This document shows, in pieces, positions 34,587 through 44,810 of a stretch of DNA of 64,000 nt; positions within the stretch are counted from its first letter, which is position 1; every line of letters starts with the position of its first letter. Below the pieces are notes generated by a model. It worked only from the letters and a program-made list of their open reading frames with translations. It did not search any database and was not told where the DNA came from. This DNA is from Bimuria novae-zelandiae CBS 107.79 (taxonomy: Eukaryota > Ascomycota > Dothideomycetes > Pleosporales > Didymosphaeriaceae). Where the stretch lies: contig ML976660.1 in NCBI GenBank assembly GCA_010015655.1, positions 1,001,015 to 1,065,014 of the forward strand. The letters are read 5' to 3'. The translations under genes and the position numbers were made by a program.

Positions 34587-37500
34587 TATGCCTAACACGG
34601 GAGCCTTAGGCGTCTTAATAGCTAGAGAACTACAAGCGACTACTCTACAGGTAGCTATAAGCTTGCAAATAGATACCTTAATGGCTAGGCAGCACTAAAT
34701 CCGCTTTGGTAAAGGCTAGGTAATTACATCTATAGGCACCCTACACGTTGATATAGTAATTAGTGAAGTTACGTTCCACGTGCTACCTACTAATACGCCA
34801 TTCTTGCTCTATCTAGCCAACATGGATAGACTAGGCATTAGATATGACAACCTGCGCAACGTACTGGTCTAGGGCAACTAGCTACACCTAGTTATGCGTA
34901 AATAGGGCCATCCATGGCTCCTTGTAAATTAACCTAAACGCACCGCAGCCGCTAGCTACCACCTTATAGAGACTAAGCTACGCTAGCTCTACTAATAATT
35001 TAGCTACTTATTAGCTTGTTAGCTCTACGACTTGCTTATTCGCGCTAGCTATAATAACGTCTATAAGGAGCTTATTAATAAGCTTGTTAAGTACTACTAA
35101 TAGTGCTAACTAAATCAGAAAGCACCTAGACGCTTTAGATTTAAGCTTAAGGAACTAAACCTAAACTTTAACTACAAGGTAATTATTAACATTATGTACC
35201 TAAATAGAAAACCTATCTTATATATAGTTAATAACGTAACTGCCTTTTAAGCTACTTACTTTCTTAAAGATATATTAGCTGCAAGCACTTAGGACGCTCT
35301 ATAGTATTATTAAATTAATACCTACCTTAGACTGCCTAAGTATCTTGTCTATAACGCTGGCAGGAACTTTATTTTTACTAAATTTAAGTAACTTGTTAAG
35401 TTACTATTAATTAATATTAAAGAAGTACCTATAGAAGCTTATAACAGCGTAGATAAGATAGAGCGGTATTATGCTCTATTACGACGTGCTTTTAAGACTA
35501 TCTAAGCTAATTTATTTATAATAATAGATAGGCAGCTCATCTTGCAAATAGCTATTAAAGCTATTAATAACATAGTAGGTCTTAATAGCCTAGTGCCTAC
35601 GCTTCTTGTCTTCGGCGCCTACCTATAAATAATAGAAGACTCTCTCTTATTACTATTAATTACTTAACGCGCTGCTACTATTAAAAAGTCTATAAGAGAG
35701 GTATAACAGGTATATAAGACGCGTTAAATTAATAATACGCTAGTAACGCGTAATAGACCTGCAACGCTTAAAATAACTATACTACCTATTAACTCTAATG
35801 TGCGCGTTTGGCGCGAGAAGAATAGATAGATAGGCCCCTATAAGCTTATTACTATAACGAATAAGACCTGTATAATACAGCTATCGCATGGCCCTACAAA
35901 TTTCCGCTTAACGGTTGTTAAGCCGTACTACACGGATACCTCCCTAATAAACAACGAACCAGCCACGCTACTAGTAATTAATAATAAGGATAATAGCCAC
36001 CTAATAGATATGCTAAACAACGAAGACAATAATTAAGATAAAGATAGCGAAACTAGTAAGACTAACTAGTATTAAGAACAAGCTTCTAAACTCCCTTAAT
36101 AAAAACGCGGCTAACCTAAAGGTAGTAAGAATAAGCCTAAAGCTACTACAGCCCGCGCGAACCCTTATAGGATAGCTTATGCAGCTCCTATAGCGTACAC
36201 TATCCACGTAGCGCCTAATAAAGCTTACATAATAGAGGTCTTTATAACGCACAAAGAGAACACCGACTGGCTACTTGCTATATAGCTACGCCAAGAGCAA
36301 AAGATAACTACACCTAGTTAACTACTTAAGCTATTAGATAATAAGGAAATTAATAGCTTTATTGCTAATAGAGTCTTCCGCTTTAAACAATACAATCCCG
36401 GTAAGCACTAAGGACGGATTTTTAAATCGCGACTAGTACGCGAAATTAAAGATAAAACTATTACTACCCTATATAAGAAATTACGTCTTGTAGTACAAGG
36501 CTATTAAGACAATGGCAAAGTAATAATCCTTACCTAATTACTAACTATCTAGCGAGCTAGCTAACGAATTATACTAGCTATTGCTCCTTTACTTATGCGT
36601 AATAGAGTTCTATTAATAAATAGAGAGATCTCGCTCTAGCTGCGAGATATTACCTAAGTATACGTATAGTTACGTATAAAGCTTAACTAAGTAGTTATTG
36701 CCTACTTACCTAAGGAAATTAAATACAAGTATCTACCTGGCATAGTTATGATAGTTAAGAAGCCTCTATATGGCCTAGCTAAAGCTAGTACCTATTAGTG
36801 GGCAACATACAGCGCTCATTATAAGGAAAAGCTTTACATAGAGACCTTAACGTATAATCTATGCCTGCTTGTAACCACTACTTAGGACGCCTTTAGCATA
36901 GTAGGCATGCAGACTAACGACACACTTATCCTTGCGGATAAACGTTTCTCTAACCTAGAGGAGAAGGAGTTAATATTTATAGCTAAGCTAAAGGAGAAGC
37001 TAATACCTACTACTCTATTAATTTTTAATAGCTACGTCCTATTAATTAATTACACTAGTAAGCTCTTACTATAATAAAAGGATTAAGGTAAGAAGATTCA
37101 TCTTATTAACGCAAGCTTAGCTAACTATTAATAATAGTATATTAAGTAGAGGGCTTGCGGCGCCTATATCGCGAGCATTTACTAACTAAAGGCAACTTTT
37201 AACCTCTCTATTACCGCATAAACTTAGGAGCCTACCGCTAATAACGTTAACGCGTTAAACAAATGCCTATAGTAGTAACTAAATAATCTTAATCGTGGCC
37301 TTACTTATAAGGCACTTGACCTAGCTTAGGCTAAAGTCTTTATCTTTATTAATAGCTCCTTCGCAAATAACAAAGATTTAAGTAGCTAGATTAGCTATAT
37401 AATTATAGTAGCTATAGAAGATGTTGCTAACGTAGAGTTTACTATTTATGGCAATCTTATTTACTAGAGCTCTGTAAAGAGCAAACGCGTAACCCGGAGC

Positions 37501-37960
37501 GTACTTGCATTAGAAATCTACGCAATGGTAGGAGGCGTTGACCTCGCATACTCTATTACCTCGACGCTTGCCATGGTTACAAAGTAGCTTAGTCTGCTAT
37601 CTCTCCCCCTAGTAGTTTGTACGGACTCATACTCACTGTATGAGTGTATTGTCAAGCTAGGAACGACTAAGGAAAAACGACTAATGATTAATATTATGGC
37701 CTTACGTTAATTATATAAGAGAAGGGAGTTATTTAAGGTTTAATAAGTAAATAGCTAAGATAACCCTACTAACGCTATAATAAAAATATCGCTAAATAAA
37801 GCCTTAAAAACTCTTATTAGTATAAACTCGCTGCGCGTACGAGTTGACTAATAGGTAATACGTAAGGACCCTGTAAACTAACTCTAATAATAATAATTAT
37901 AATAACTACTATAGTTATTACCTTCCGACTTCTGCAAACAGCCTCTCCAGCGAGTGTACA
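34587..37960 (+). pseudogene. pol remnant of the 253-bp-LTR Copia
   Basis: It continues after the nested element. The protease tail near 34590-34700 is followed by an integrase zinc-binding region with an RxxGH-like text near 34980-35110, integrase core text to about 35550, and a GPYKL-type DNA-binding module near 35810-35940. Reverse transcriptase lies around 36400-37050 and RNase H around 37420-37800, with an STLAMVTK-like and TDSYSLYECIVKLGTTKEKR segment at 37562-37680. Stops are numerous throughout and match RIP. Confidence 0.7.
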
Positions 37961-38002
37961 CCTAATCCACACTTGTTTTTACTATAAAAGAAAAGCTGCT
38001 AG

Positions 38003-38255
38003 TGTCTGCACAGCCTCGCCTTTCGCACTAAGGGAACTGTGTAACCCTATCATACCCTTATACCCCCTTACTTCTAGTTAACCTAATACTGTACCGAAAC
38101 CCCTTTGCCTCTACACCACCTGGTACTCTATCACATCCACAAGAACTGGAAGGAAGGTATATAGAACTATCATAGCACACACACAAGACAAGACAGACAC
38201 TAGATACCAAAGACAGAGAGTTACTTGTTTATTCCTTGCTACCTGTGAACCGACA
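38003..38255 (+). repeat. Right LTR of the 253-bp-LTR Copia
   Basis: The 253-bp repeat is nearly identical to the left LTR and is followed directly by the TATAG duplication. Confidence 0.9.
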
Positions 38256-38550
38256 TATAGAGTAGGAGCTCTTACTTTTATTATAAATATAAAACTTATT
38301 AATATTTATAGTAAATAGCACACGTGGTTAAGACGTCCTAATATTTTTATTTAAGTATTATGTAGCTATAACTATAATTTTTTATAATTTTTTATAGCTA
38401 ATTTTTTTTTTAGATTCTAGTAATTTAACCGCTACAATTATAGCCTTAATTTAGACTATATTAGTAGAGTTCTCTCGTGTTAAAGTTAAGGCCTTATCTT
38501 GGTGGGGGGGTCGTTTCGTCGGGGGGATCGCTTCGGGGTGAACCTCGATA

Positions 38551-40644
38551 CCGTGTTTCGGCAGTCAGTGCGCAACATCACTCAATACGCAACCCCAACA
38601 TGATCGCGACGTTAATAATATAAGGCTGTAAAGCTCCACGCAAAAGCTATTATCGCGGGATTTTTTTGTAGAAAGGTTTCCTAGGTCTATAAATAATTGC
38701 TAATAACTTAGATTATAGACATCTACTTAGTATTCTAACTAGATAGCTACTGCGCGATAATAGCGTTAATAACGTAAATACTACTATATTAAAGTATATA
38801 GGCGCTAGCGTATATTTCTTCCTCTTTATAACTTTATAAGTAGCTTTTAAGGCTCTCTAACTTCCCTTTTTAGTAATTTTAAGATATTCTTAAAGATATT
38901 ATTAAGTCTTATAAGCCTAATTCGCTCTTTTCTTAGAGTGCATATTTTTTAATTATTACTTATATAACGCGCCTTTCCTAAAGTAAATAAGCCTTAAACT
39001 ATTTATTAACTTTTTATATTTTCTATTATATACTTTTTTAAAGTTATAATTAATTCTTTTAAACATTTTATTAATTGACAAAATCGTGCACTTATTATAC
39101 TTAAGTAGGTAATTAGAAAATAGTTTCTTTATATTACTCCTTAGGTTACTCTAAAGATAGAGTCTTACCCTTCATTAAATACTATTTTTAAAGCTTTTTA
39201 AAGGCCTTTATTTTCGTGCTCTAGAAGTTACTTTTATATAAAAATTAAGTATATTATTTAGCTAAGCTTACACGACTCCTTAGTAGCGATATCTTTAATA
39301 GTAAAGTATAATAGTTACTTTATTTTACGTTAATCTAATCCGCTAAGTACTAACTTAGAGCTTTTTTATAATCTTACTTTTAGAAAGGGCTCTTTATTAA
39401 ATTACTTAAAAATAAGTATAGGATCTAGTAGTAAAATACTTATATACTTAAAAATGTTAGTAACTAATTATAGTGTAGCTAACGTAGTCTAGGCTTTCTA
39501 AAAAAAGTATAAAGAAGTTTTTTTTGTCACTATTAATAGTTTTTAGCTTTTATAGAGATAGACATTAAGCTTATTAAAGTAGATAGTTAAAAAAGACTTA
39601 AATATACACACATTAAGAGGCTATAACGTATACGTTAAATAAAGAGGAAATATAGCTAGGATTCTATTTTAGTTATAATAGTTAATAAAATTTATAGTAA
39701 CGTAAGATCTATAATTATTAAAAATTAAAAGTTAGTATACTTATTAAGCCTTTTTAGCTTTCTCTTTTATATAGTAATTAAATACTTATTAAATCTATTA
39801 AAGGCCTCTCTTGTTATTTAACTAGCTAAAGGGAGATAAGGTAATAGAAACTTTATAGTATAAAAAATATTTTTTACTTAGCTAAATTATAGGCTCCTAG
39901 CGTTAACTAAATAAATTAATAATAAATTTAAAATAAGCGTATCAGTATATATATATATACGATAATTAAAACTTATTATAGTTAGTTTTTTATATAAATG
40001 GCCTTACGTAGTAAATTTTACATAAAGGCCTGTTAAAAAACCTTTTAAGTAACTAGTAATACTAAAAAGGAAGTCTTTCTTATCTATATTATAATAATAA
40101 TAAGACTCTATACTATACTTCACGATTTTTTTTATAAAAGCTTAAAGTAAAGCTTATATTCTATTTCTAAATTAGCGTTATAGTTAATTACTATTAATTT
40201 TAATTATTTAGCGTAATATTAAGTCGTCGTTATTATGCTTAATAAAGTATTTAATTTAATATATACTTATATCCTTTTAAGTAATACAAGACGTTAAGTT
40301 CTATATTATTTATCGTATAAGAAGAACGCTACGTTTAGTAAGGCGTTTAATATATTATAAGAGCTACTTTTATTATTATAAAATAAATATATAGTAAATA
40401 GTATTAGTAATTACACGCGTTTACGTAACGTGTTAATATTTACGTAGTAACGTAGAATATATAACGTTAAATTATTTTATAATTTTATTATATATTAAAA
40501 ATTATTTTAATTTTTATAATTTAATCACGAATATCGCGGCGTTAATTAGGTCTATATTAGTAAAGTTATGGCGCATTAAAGTAGGTGCGCAATCACGCAG
40601 GGTTACGCATTAAGCGATATTATACACTAACTGCTGAGACACGG
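38551..40644 (-). mobile_element. Fot1-like DNA transposon C (RIP-decayed)
   Basis: Inverted ends of about 60 bp start CCGTGTTTCGG on the left and, in reverse, CCGTGTCTCAG on the right. The two ends differ by transitions, and TA lies outside each (38549-38550, 40645-40646). The length of 2094 bp is close to element A (2068 bp). Interior text near 39580-39860 matches 6825-7085 of element A, so it belongs to the same lineage with minus-strand transposase. It is very AT-rich with no open frame left. Confidence 0.75.
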
Positions 40645-40649
40645 TACTA

Positions 40650-40930
40650 GTGCTTTGTAAAAGACCGTCCCGACCCCCCCGCCTAGCAAATTAGAGAATA
40701 GATTATTGATTTCCCTTTTCTCTCCTTAACTACTTTATTGAAATTTTTAGAAACTTTATATAGTATAGAGGTAGCCTAATTCTATATTATACTAAGTTTA
40801 CAAAGTTTATTATAAAGGAATTGTAAAGATATATTGCTTTACGACATGGTAAGACTCGCTATACTAGAATCTACTTAGTCGTGCCTATATATAGACAGGA
40901 AGTAGGTCGGGACGGTCTTTTGCAAAGCGT
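40650..40930. mobile_element. MITE, 281 bp
   Basis: Imperfect inverted ends of about 27 bp share TTTG-AAAAGACCGTCCCGAC in both ends, and TA lies on each side (40648-40649, 40931-40932). There is no coding capacity. It sits directly between DNA elements C and D. Confidence 0.65.
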
Positions 40931-41020
40931 TATTCCTTATGCTATAGCGACATGTTTCGCTAGCAGGAGTCCCCTGTTCCACGCAAATAAGGCACTCTTA
41001 TTAGTTAAATTAATAAGCTT

Positions 41021-41096
41021 AATTATAGTGTATAATAGTGTATAATAGTGTATAATAGTGTATAATAGTGTATTATAGTGTATTATAGTGTATAAA
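41021..41096. repeat. 10-bp tandem repeat, about seven units
   Basis: Units of TATAATAGTG (two with TATTATAGTG) run head to tail just inside DNA element D. Confidence 0.85.
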
Positions 41097-41308
41097 AATA
41101 CGCCTTTATAAGAATTACTATTTTAAATTTAAGTTATATAGATTTTTCGGTATTAAGAGCTTTTAAACTAAATAAAATTCTACTTAATAAGGAGTCTTAG
41201 AATATCAAGAAGTCTTATACTACTTATAATTTAAAGTTATTTAACTAATTTAACTTATAAATTTAATTTAAAAAAGTTAATACTAATCTTAAAGCTCTTA
41301 CTTTTAGT

Positions 41309-41556
41309 TATAGGGACGGGCACGGTCTCCTGTATCTAGAGAAGTAGATGAGGTAAGTTGGCTCTATTTTAGCTACACTAAGATGAGGAGACTGTAAGTA
41401 TATAGGCCCGCAGCGCTTTTGTGTACGATCGTTGGAGTAGAATAACTATCTATCTAAGGTAACTACGCTGGATACGCGAGCAGCCGCACCAGGGCGTAAG
41501 GCAGTTGCGCCTTATACGCGAGGTCATGTGACCTGCTGGCATGCTAGGCCGTCACA
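41309..41556 (-). mobile_element. Possible solo LTR in element D
   Basis: This 248-bp block of normal composition sits inside AT-rich DNA. Its right end reads GCCGTCACA and the left begins TATAGGGACG (TG to TA by RIP would restore a TG start). The flanks TTAGT and TTAAT differ by one G/A. It includes an AGGTCATGTGACCT palindrome. This is weaker than the other solo LTRs. Confidence 0.4.
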
Positions 41557-43381
41557 TTAATACTAAAAGATGCACCAAATATAGCGCTTTTTACTAAAAA
41601 AAAATTTATATATCTACTTATACCCTCCTAATAGCTATAAGCATTAATTAGAAATCCGTAATTTCTTTAATAACTTAGACTATTTAACCCTGTAAGAAAA
41701 TGTAGATAAACTATTAAAAATCTACTTTTAAAACTTAAAATATTTTATTTCTTTTAAACTATGCTTTTAGTAATGAAGAATGCTTATTTAATACGTATTA
41801 TAATAAGTAGTATTAATAAGCGAATACAAAATTAGCTACTATACTTAAAATATTATATAATAAGTCTCTATATGCTCTTAGGGTTAGTTAATAATATTTA
41901 AACACCCTATAAAGTGATTAAAATTATCTATTACTTTAGGAATCTAAAGGATTTTAATAGAAATATATTTAGAACTTTAAAGAAATAACTTTTTTAAACT
42001 AGTTACGTTAGTACATATTTTTCCGAGAATTCGACAGTCTCGCGAAACTATATCTCTAGAACAATTCACCATATAGACTGTAGACAAAATACGCACTAGA
42101 TTATTATTAGCCTAGGGTATATAAAGAATACCTAGTATAAAAATTATAGTAATAGTGTTTTAGGACATCTTTTAGATATAATCTTTTAGCTCCTTTAGCT
42201 ACGGGAGAAGATTATAATAAAATCTAATTATTTTTATATCTCTATAGTCTTCCTTCTAAATCTATCAAAATAGAGAAATAGAACTAAAGTAGTTATTTAT
42301 ATAAACTATATAAAAGGATACCATTTCTGGTTTAGAAAAGTTTTAGTTAAGCTTATTACTATTAAGCTAGTATTTGTTAAATTTAAATATAAAATATAGT
42401 ATATTATGTTATTAGATTAGCTTACCTATATAAAGCTATAGATATAACTATAATTAACTAAACTAAAGATTTTATAAACTTATAAAATTAGCTTATTTAG
42501 TATCTTAAATATATATAGTATTTATCTAAAGTAATAAATTCTAAGCTTATTAATCGCGACCCTTAAAGAAGATAGATAGTAGGCTATAAACCTATTTTAA
42601 AGTAGTCTCGCTAATAGCTCTACCTTATACTACTATTTCTTAACCTAATTTAAAAAGTATAATAAAGGATTTAGACGTGACTTCTTGTAAGTGATTTAGG
42701 ATATATAGTAAACCTTTTACTATTAATATTAATTTTAGCAAGCTCTTGTATATTTAAATTCGTAACTATTATATATAGATAACGCTTTAATTATTAAAAC
42801 TATATAAGAGAGATATGTTGCCTAACCAAATATATTACTTAGTTAATATTATTCCTTTAATAGCCCTTAATTTAGGGGGCAGATATTATCCCTATATAAA
42901 TAACTAAGCCTATAAAGACCTAGATCTTGTCTGCTGTGGTTAGATGCCAGTATCGCTAGTTTATGTTAGTAGAGTCTTAGTATAGTCCAGTATATGCATT
43001 TGTATTCCAAGCAATAGTATTCTAGATCTAATTAGGCTTAAAGAGGCAGAATAATTCGTACGGCATAGGAATCGCTCGTATCTACTTTAGTAATCTAACC
43101 TCTAGCCTACGCAGACGTCTTGCGTTAAAAGGTTTAAATTAAATAAAATTAAGGGCTAAAATCTTAGCTATAACCTTTTTAAAAGTACGTTTCCTTATTA
43201 CTTGCTTATTACTTAGCTTGTTAGTTGATTATAAAACTACTATAGTATATAATATTAAAAAATAGGGCTATCTTAATTAAATATAAATAACTTTTAACAT
43301 AACGCGTTGTTAATAATAGTTAACATGAATATTAATAAGGGACCCCTGCTAGCGGAACATGTCGCTACAGCCTAAGGGATA

Positions 43382-43703
43382 GTTGCCCAATCGGGCTATC
43401 CACCAAAGCTTGTACGGATACAAGCTTTCCTCCGCGGCATTTCCATGCCGCGTAGGACGTTTCGACACGGAATGATGCAGTCGTGCCAGCCTATATTTGC
43501 ACTTTCCGGATCAGTGCTGGTCAAAAAGCGTGAAGTTGTAAAGGCAGATCGGCTCGCCTATCGCGATTGTTGCAGCCTAATCCGCTACCCACGGCAGCCA
43601 GGCAGTGACAATCGCCATGCTTCCTTATATCTCTGAGCTCACAAAGACCGTACCTGGGGTACACATATACCTATAAGACCTAGCAGTCATAGAGTTCCTC
43701 AAC
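43382..43703. promoter_or_regulatory. Promoter region between repeat edge and LanC-like gene
   Basis: Composition returns to normal exactly at 43380, the target site of DNA element D. The 320 bp before the start codon at 43704 must carry the promoter. A small inverted repeat (gcggcatttccatgccgc) lies at 43434-43451. No other site can be named. Confidence 0.4.
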
Positions 43704-44810
43704 ATGGACGCCACCATCACCTTCAAGCCGCACTCCCCCAGCCCATTGCGAACCCTGGCCTCCCCACCCCGCGAGCTCCTCGTCCAAAGCCTCACCCACC
43801 TTACCACAGAATGGCCCCCAGAGAAAGCAGCGCAGGACACTCAGCCGCGCATGGGCTTCTTCCAGGGCCCAACATCGATTGCATACCTCTTCTTCCACCT
43901 CTCAAAAACGCACCCGCAGCTCGAGATCTCCGGGGAAACGGCCACGGCGTGGTTTGAACTCTACTTCTACTGGTCTGCCCTAGAGGCCCCTAGAGAGGAA
44001 GAGGGAAGTGAACAAGGCATAGGCATCGCAAGCGAACACTTCTGCCACCTCGCCCTACGCGCCGCCCACACGCAGGACGCCTCACACTTCCTCTCCGCGG
44101 TGGCAAACACTACGCTCACCTCGGTGCAAGACCTCCTCGTTGGCAGCGCCGGCCTCCTCTTCCTCCTCCGCTTCGTGCGCTTCCACGTCCCGCTCTCTGC
44201 GCCCCTTCTCTCTGCCCAAATCGCCCGCGTCATCGCGCATATTACGGCTACCCCATCGCCCTGGCTATTCCACGGCCGCGCCTACACCGGCGCCGCACAC
44301 GGCGACATCGGCATTATCACGCAGATCTGTCTCTCATCCCCGGGTTCCGCGGCGCTGGTAAAAGATGCGCTTTCCGCACTGCTGGACGCGCAGTTGGAGA
44401 ATGGGAATTGGTATTCTACGAGGGATAGGGGGCATGAGCATTTGCAGTGGTGTCATGGTGCGGCTGGCATAACGCTCTCCCTCAACACACTCAAACCCTT
44501 CTTCCCAGATGACCCGATGAAGAGCAGGATCCAGGCTGCAGTTGAGAAAGCGCAGCGACTGATTTTCGAAAAGGGCGTGTTGGTGAAGGAACCGTGTTTG
44601 TGCCATGGTGTGATGGGGAATGCGTTGGCTTTGGAGGGGGGGTGGAGAGAGCATTTGTTGAGTTTTGCGACGCCGGAGGAGATGGAGGGGGCGACGTGGG
44701 AGAAGTCTTCTGACCCGATGGGGTTGTTTTGTGGGGAGGCGGGGAGGGCGTGGGTTTGGGCGATGGTGGATGCTGGGGATGAGGGATTTCCTGCTTATAC
44801 GAATTTCTAG
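43704..44810 (+). CDS. LanC-like protein (eukaryotic LANCL type)
   Basis: An intronless frame of 368 aa. The alpha-barrel family signatures are in place: a His-Gly turn (GAAHGDIG near 193-200), WCHGAAG at 249-255, and CLCHGVMG around 298-305. C250, C300 and H301 would be the three zinc ligands, as in human LANCL1. A GLFCGEAG motif near 347 closes the barrel. Eukaryotic members add glutathione to dehydroamino-acid residues in damaged proteins; bacterial relatives cyclise lantibiotics. With no precursor-peptide or dehydratase gene nearby, the LANCL role is preferred. The start fits the first conserved segment; total length is slightly below the roughly 400 aa of animal LANCL. Location only 320 bp from the repeat block is unusual for a housekeeping gene. 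Confidence 0.85.
   Translation: MDATITFKPHSPSPLRTLASPPRELLVQSLTHLTTEWPPEKAAQDTQPRMGFFQGPTSIAYLFFHLSKTHPQLEISGETATAWFELYFYWSALEAPREEEGSEQGIGIASEHFCHLALRAAHTQDASHFLSAVANTTLTSVQDLLVGSAGLLFLLRFVRFHVPLSAPLLSAQIARVIAHITATPSPWLFHGRAYTGAAHGDIGIITQICLSSPGSAALVKDALSALLDAQLENGNWYSTRDRGHEHLQWCHGAAGITLSLNTLKPFFPDDPMKSRIQAAVEKAQRLIFEKGVLVKEPCLCHGVMGNALALEGGWREHLLSFATPEEMEGATWEKSSDPMGLFCGEAGRAWVWAMVDAGDEGFPAYTNF

Larger units (their letters stand above)
26830..38255 (+). mobile_element. Copia-type LTR retrotransposon with 253-bp LTRs, carrying a nested Copia
   Basis: The LTRs 26830-27082 and 38003-38255 are 253 bp each, begin TGTCTGCACAG and end GTGAACCGACA, with TATAG duplicated at 26825-26829 and 38256-38260. 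They differ at only a few positions, all C/T or G/A. The internal region, without the nested element 29352-34581, is about 5.7 kb. It shows gag, protease, integrase, reverse transcriptase and RNase H remnants on the + strand in Copia order. It is inserted in Fot1-like relic B. Confidence 0.9.
23901..38504 (-). mobile_element. Fot1-like relic B, exploded by nested insertions
   Basis: The segments 23901-24743, 25177-25451, 26248-26829 and 38261 to about 38504 read, in order, as AT-rich homologues of successive parts of element A (5830-7820). Text near 24180-24320 matches 6180-6310, 26245-26330 matches 6995-7075, and 38440-38500 matches 7760-7810. Everything between these segments is accounted for by later insertions, each with its own target duplication. 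The left end is absent here and should lie beyond MULE copy 2, in the N gap. The alignment is by eye. Confidence 0.6.
40933..43379. mobile_element. TA-target DNA transposon D
   Basis: The left end TTCCTTATGCTATAGCGAC and the reversed right end TCCCTTAGGCTGTAGCGAC match over more than 40 bp, including the CGACATGTT-CGCTAGCAGG text. TA is on both sides (40931-40932, 43380-43381). The 2447-bp interior is AT-rich and I cannot read a transposase in it. It holds a 10-bp tandem repeat and what may be another solo LTR. It forms the right edge of the repeat block. Confidence 0.7.

Noticed and set aside
26830..38255. A 4.9-kb internal Copia plus outer repeats as one giant retroelement
   Set aside because: Each layer has its own LTR pair and its own 5-bp duplication, so these are two independent nested insertions.
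43704..44810. Lantibiotic biosynthetic locus
   Set aside because: Only the LanC-like protein is present; there is no dehydratase, precursor peptide or exporter beside it, and eukaryotic LANCL proteins explain it better.
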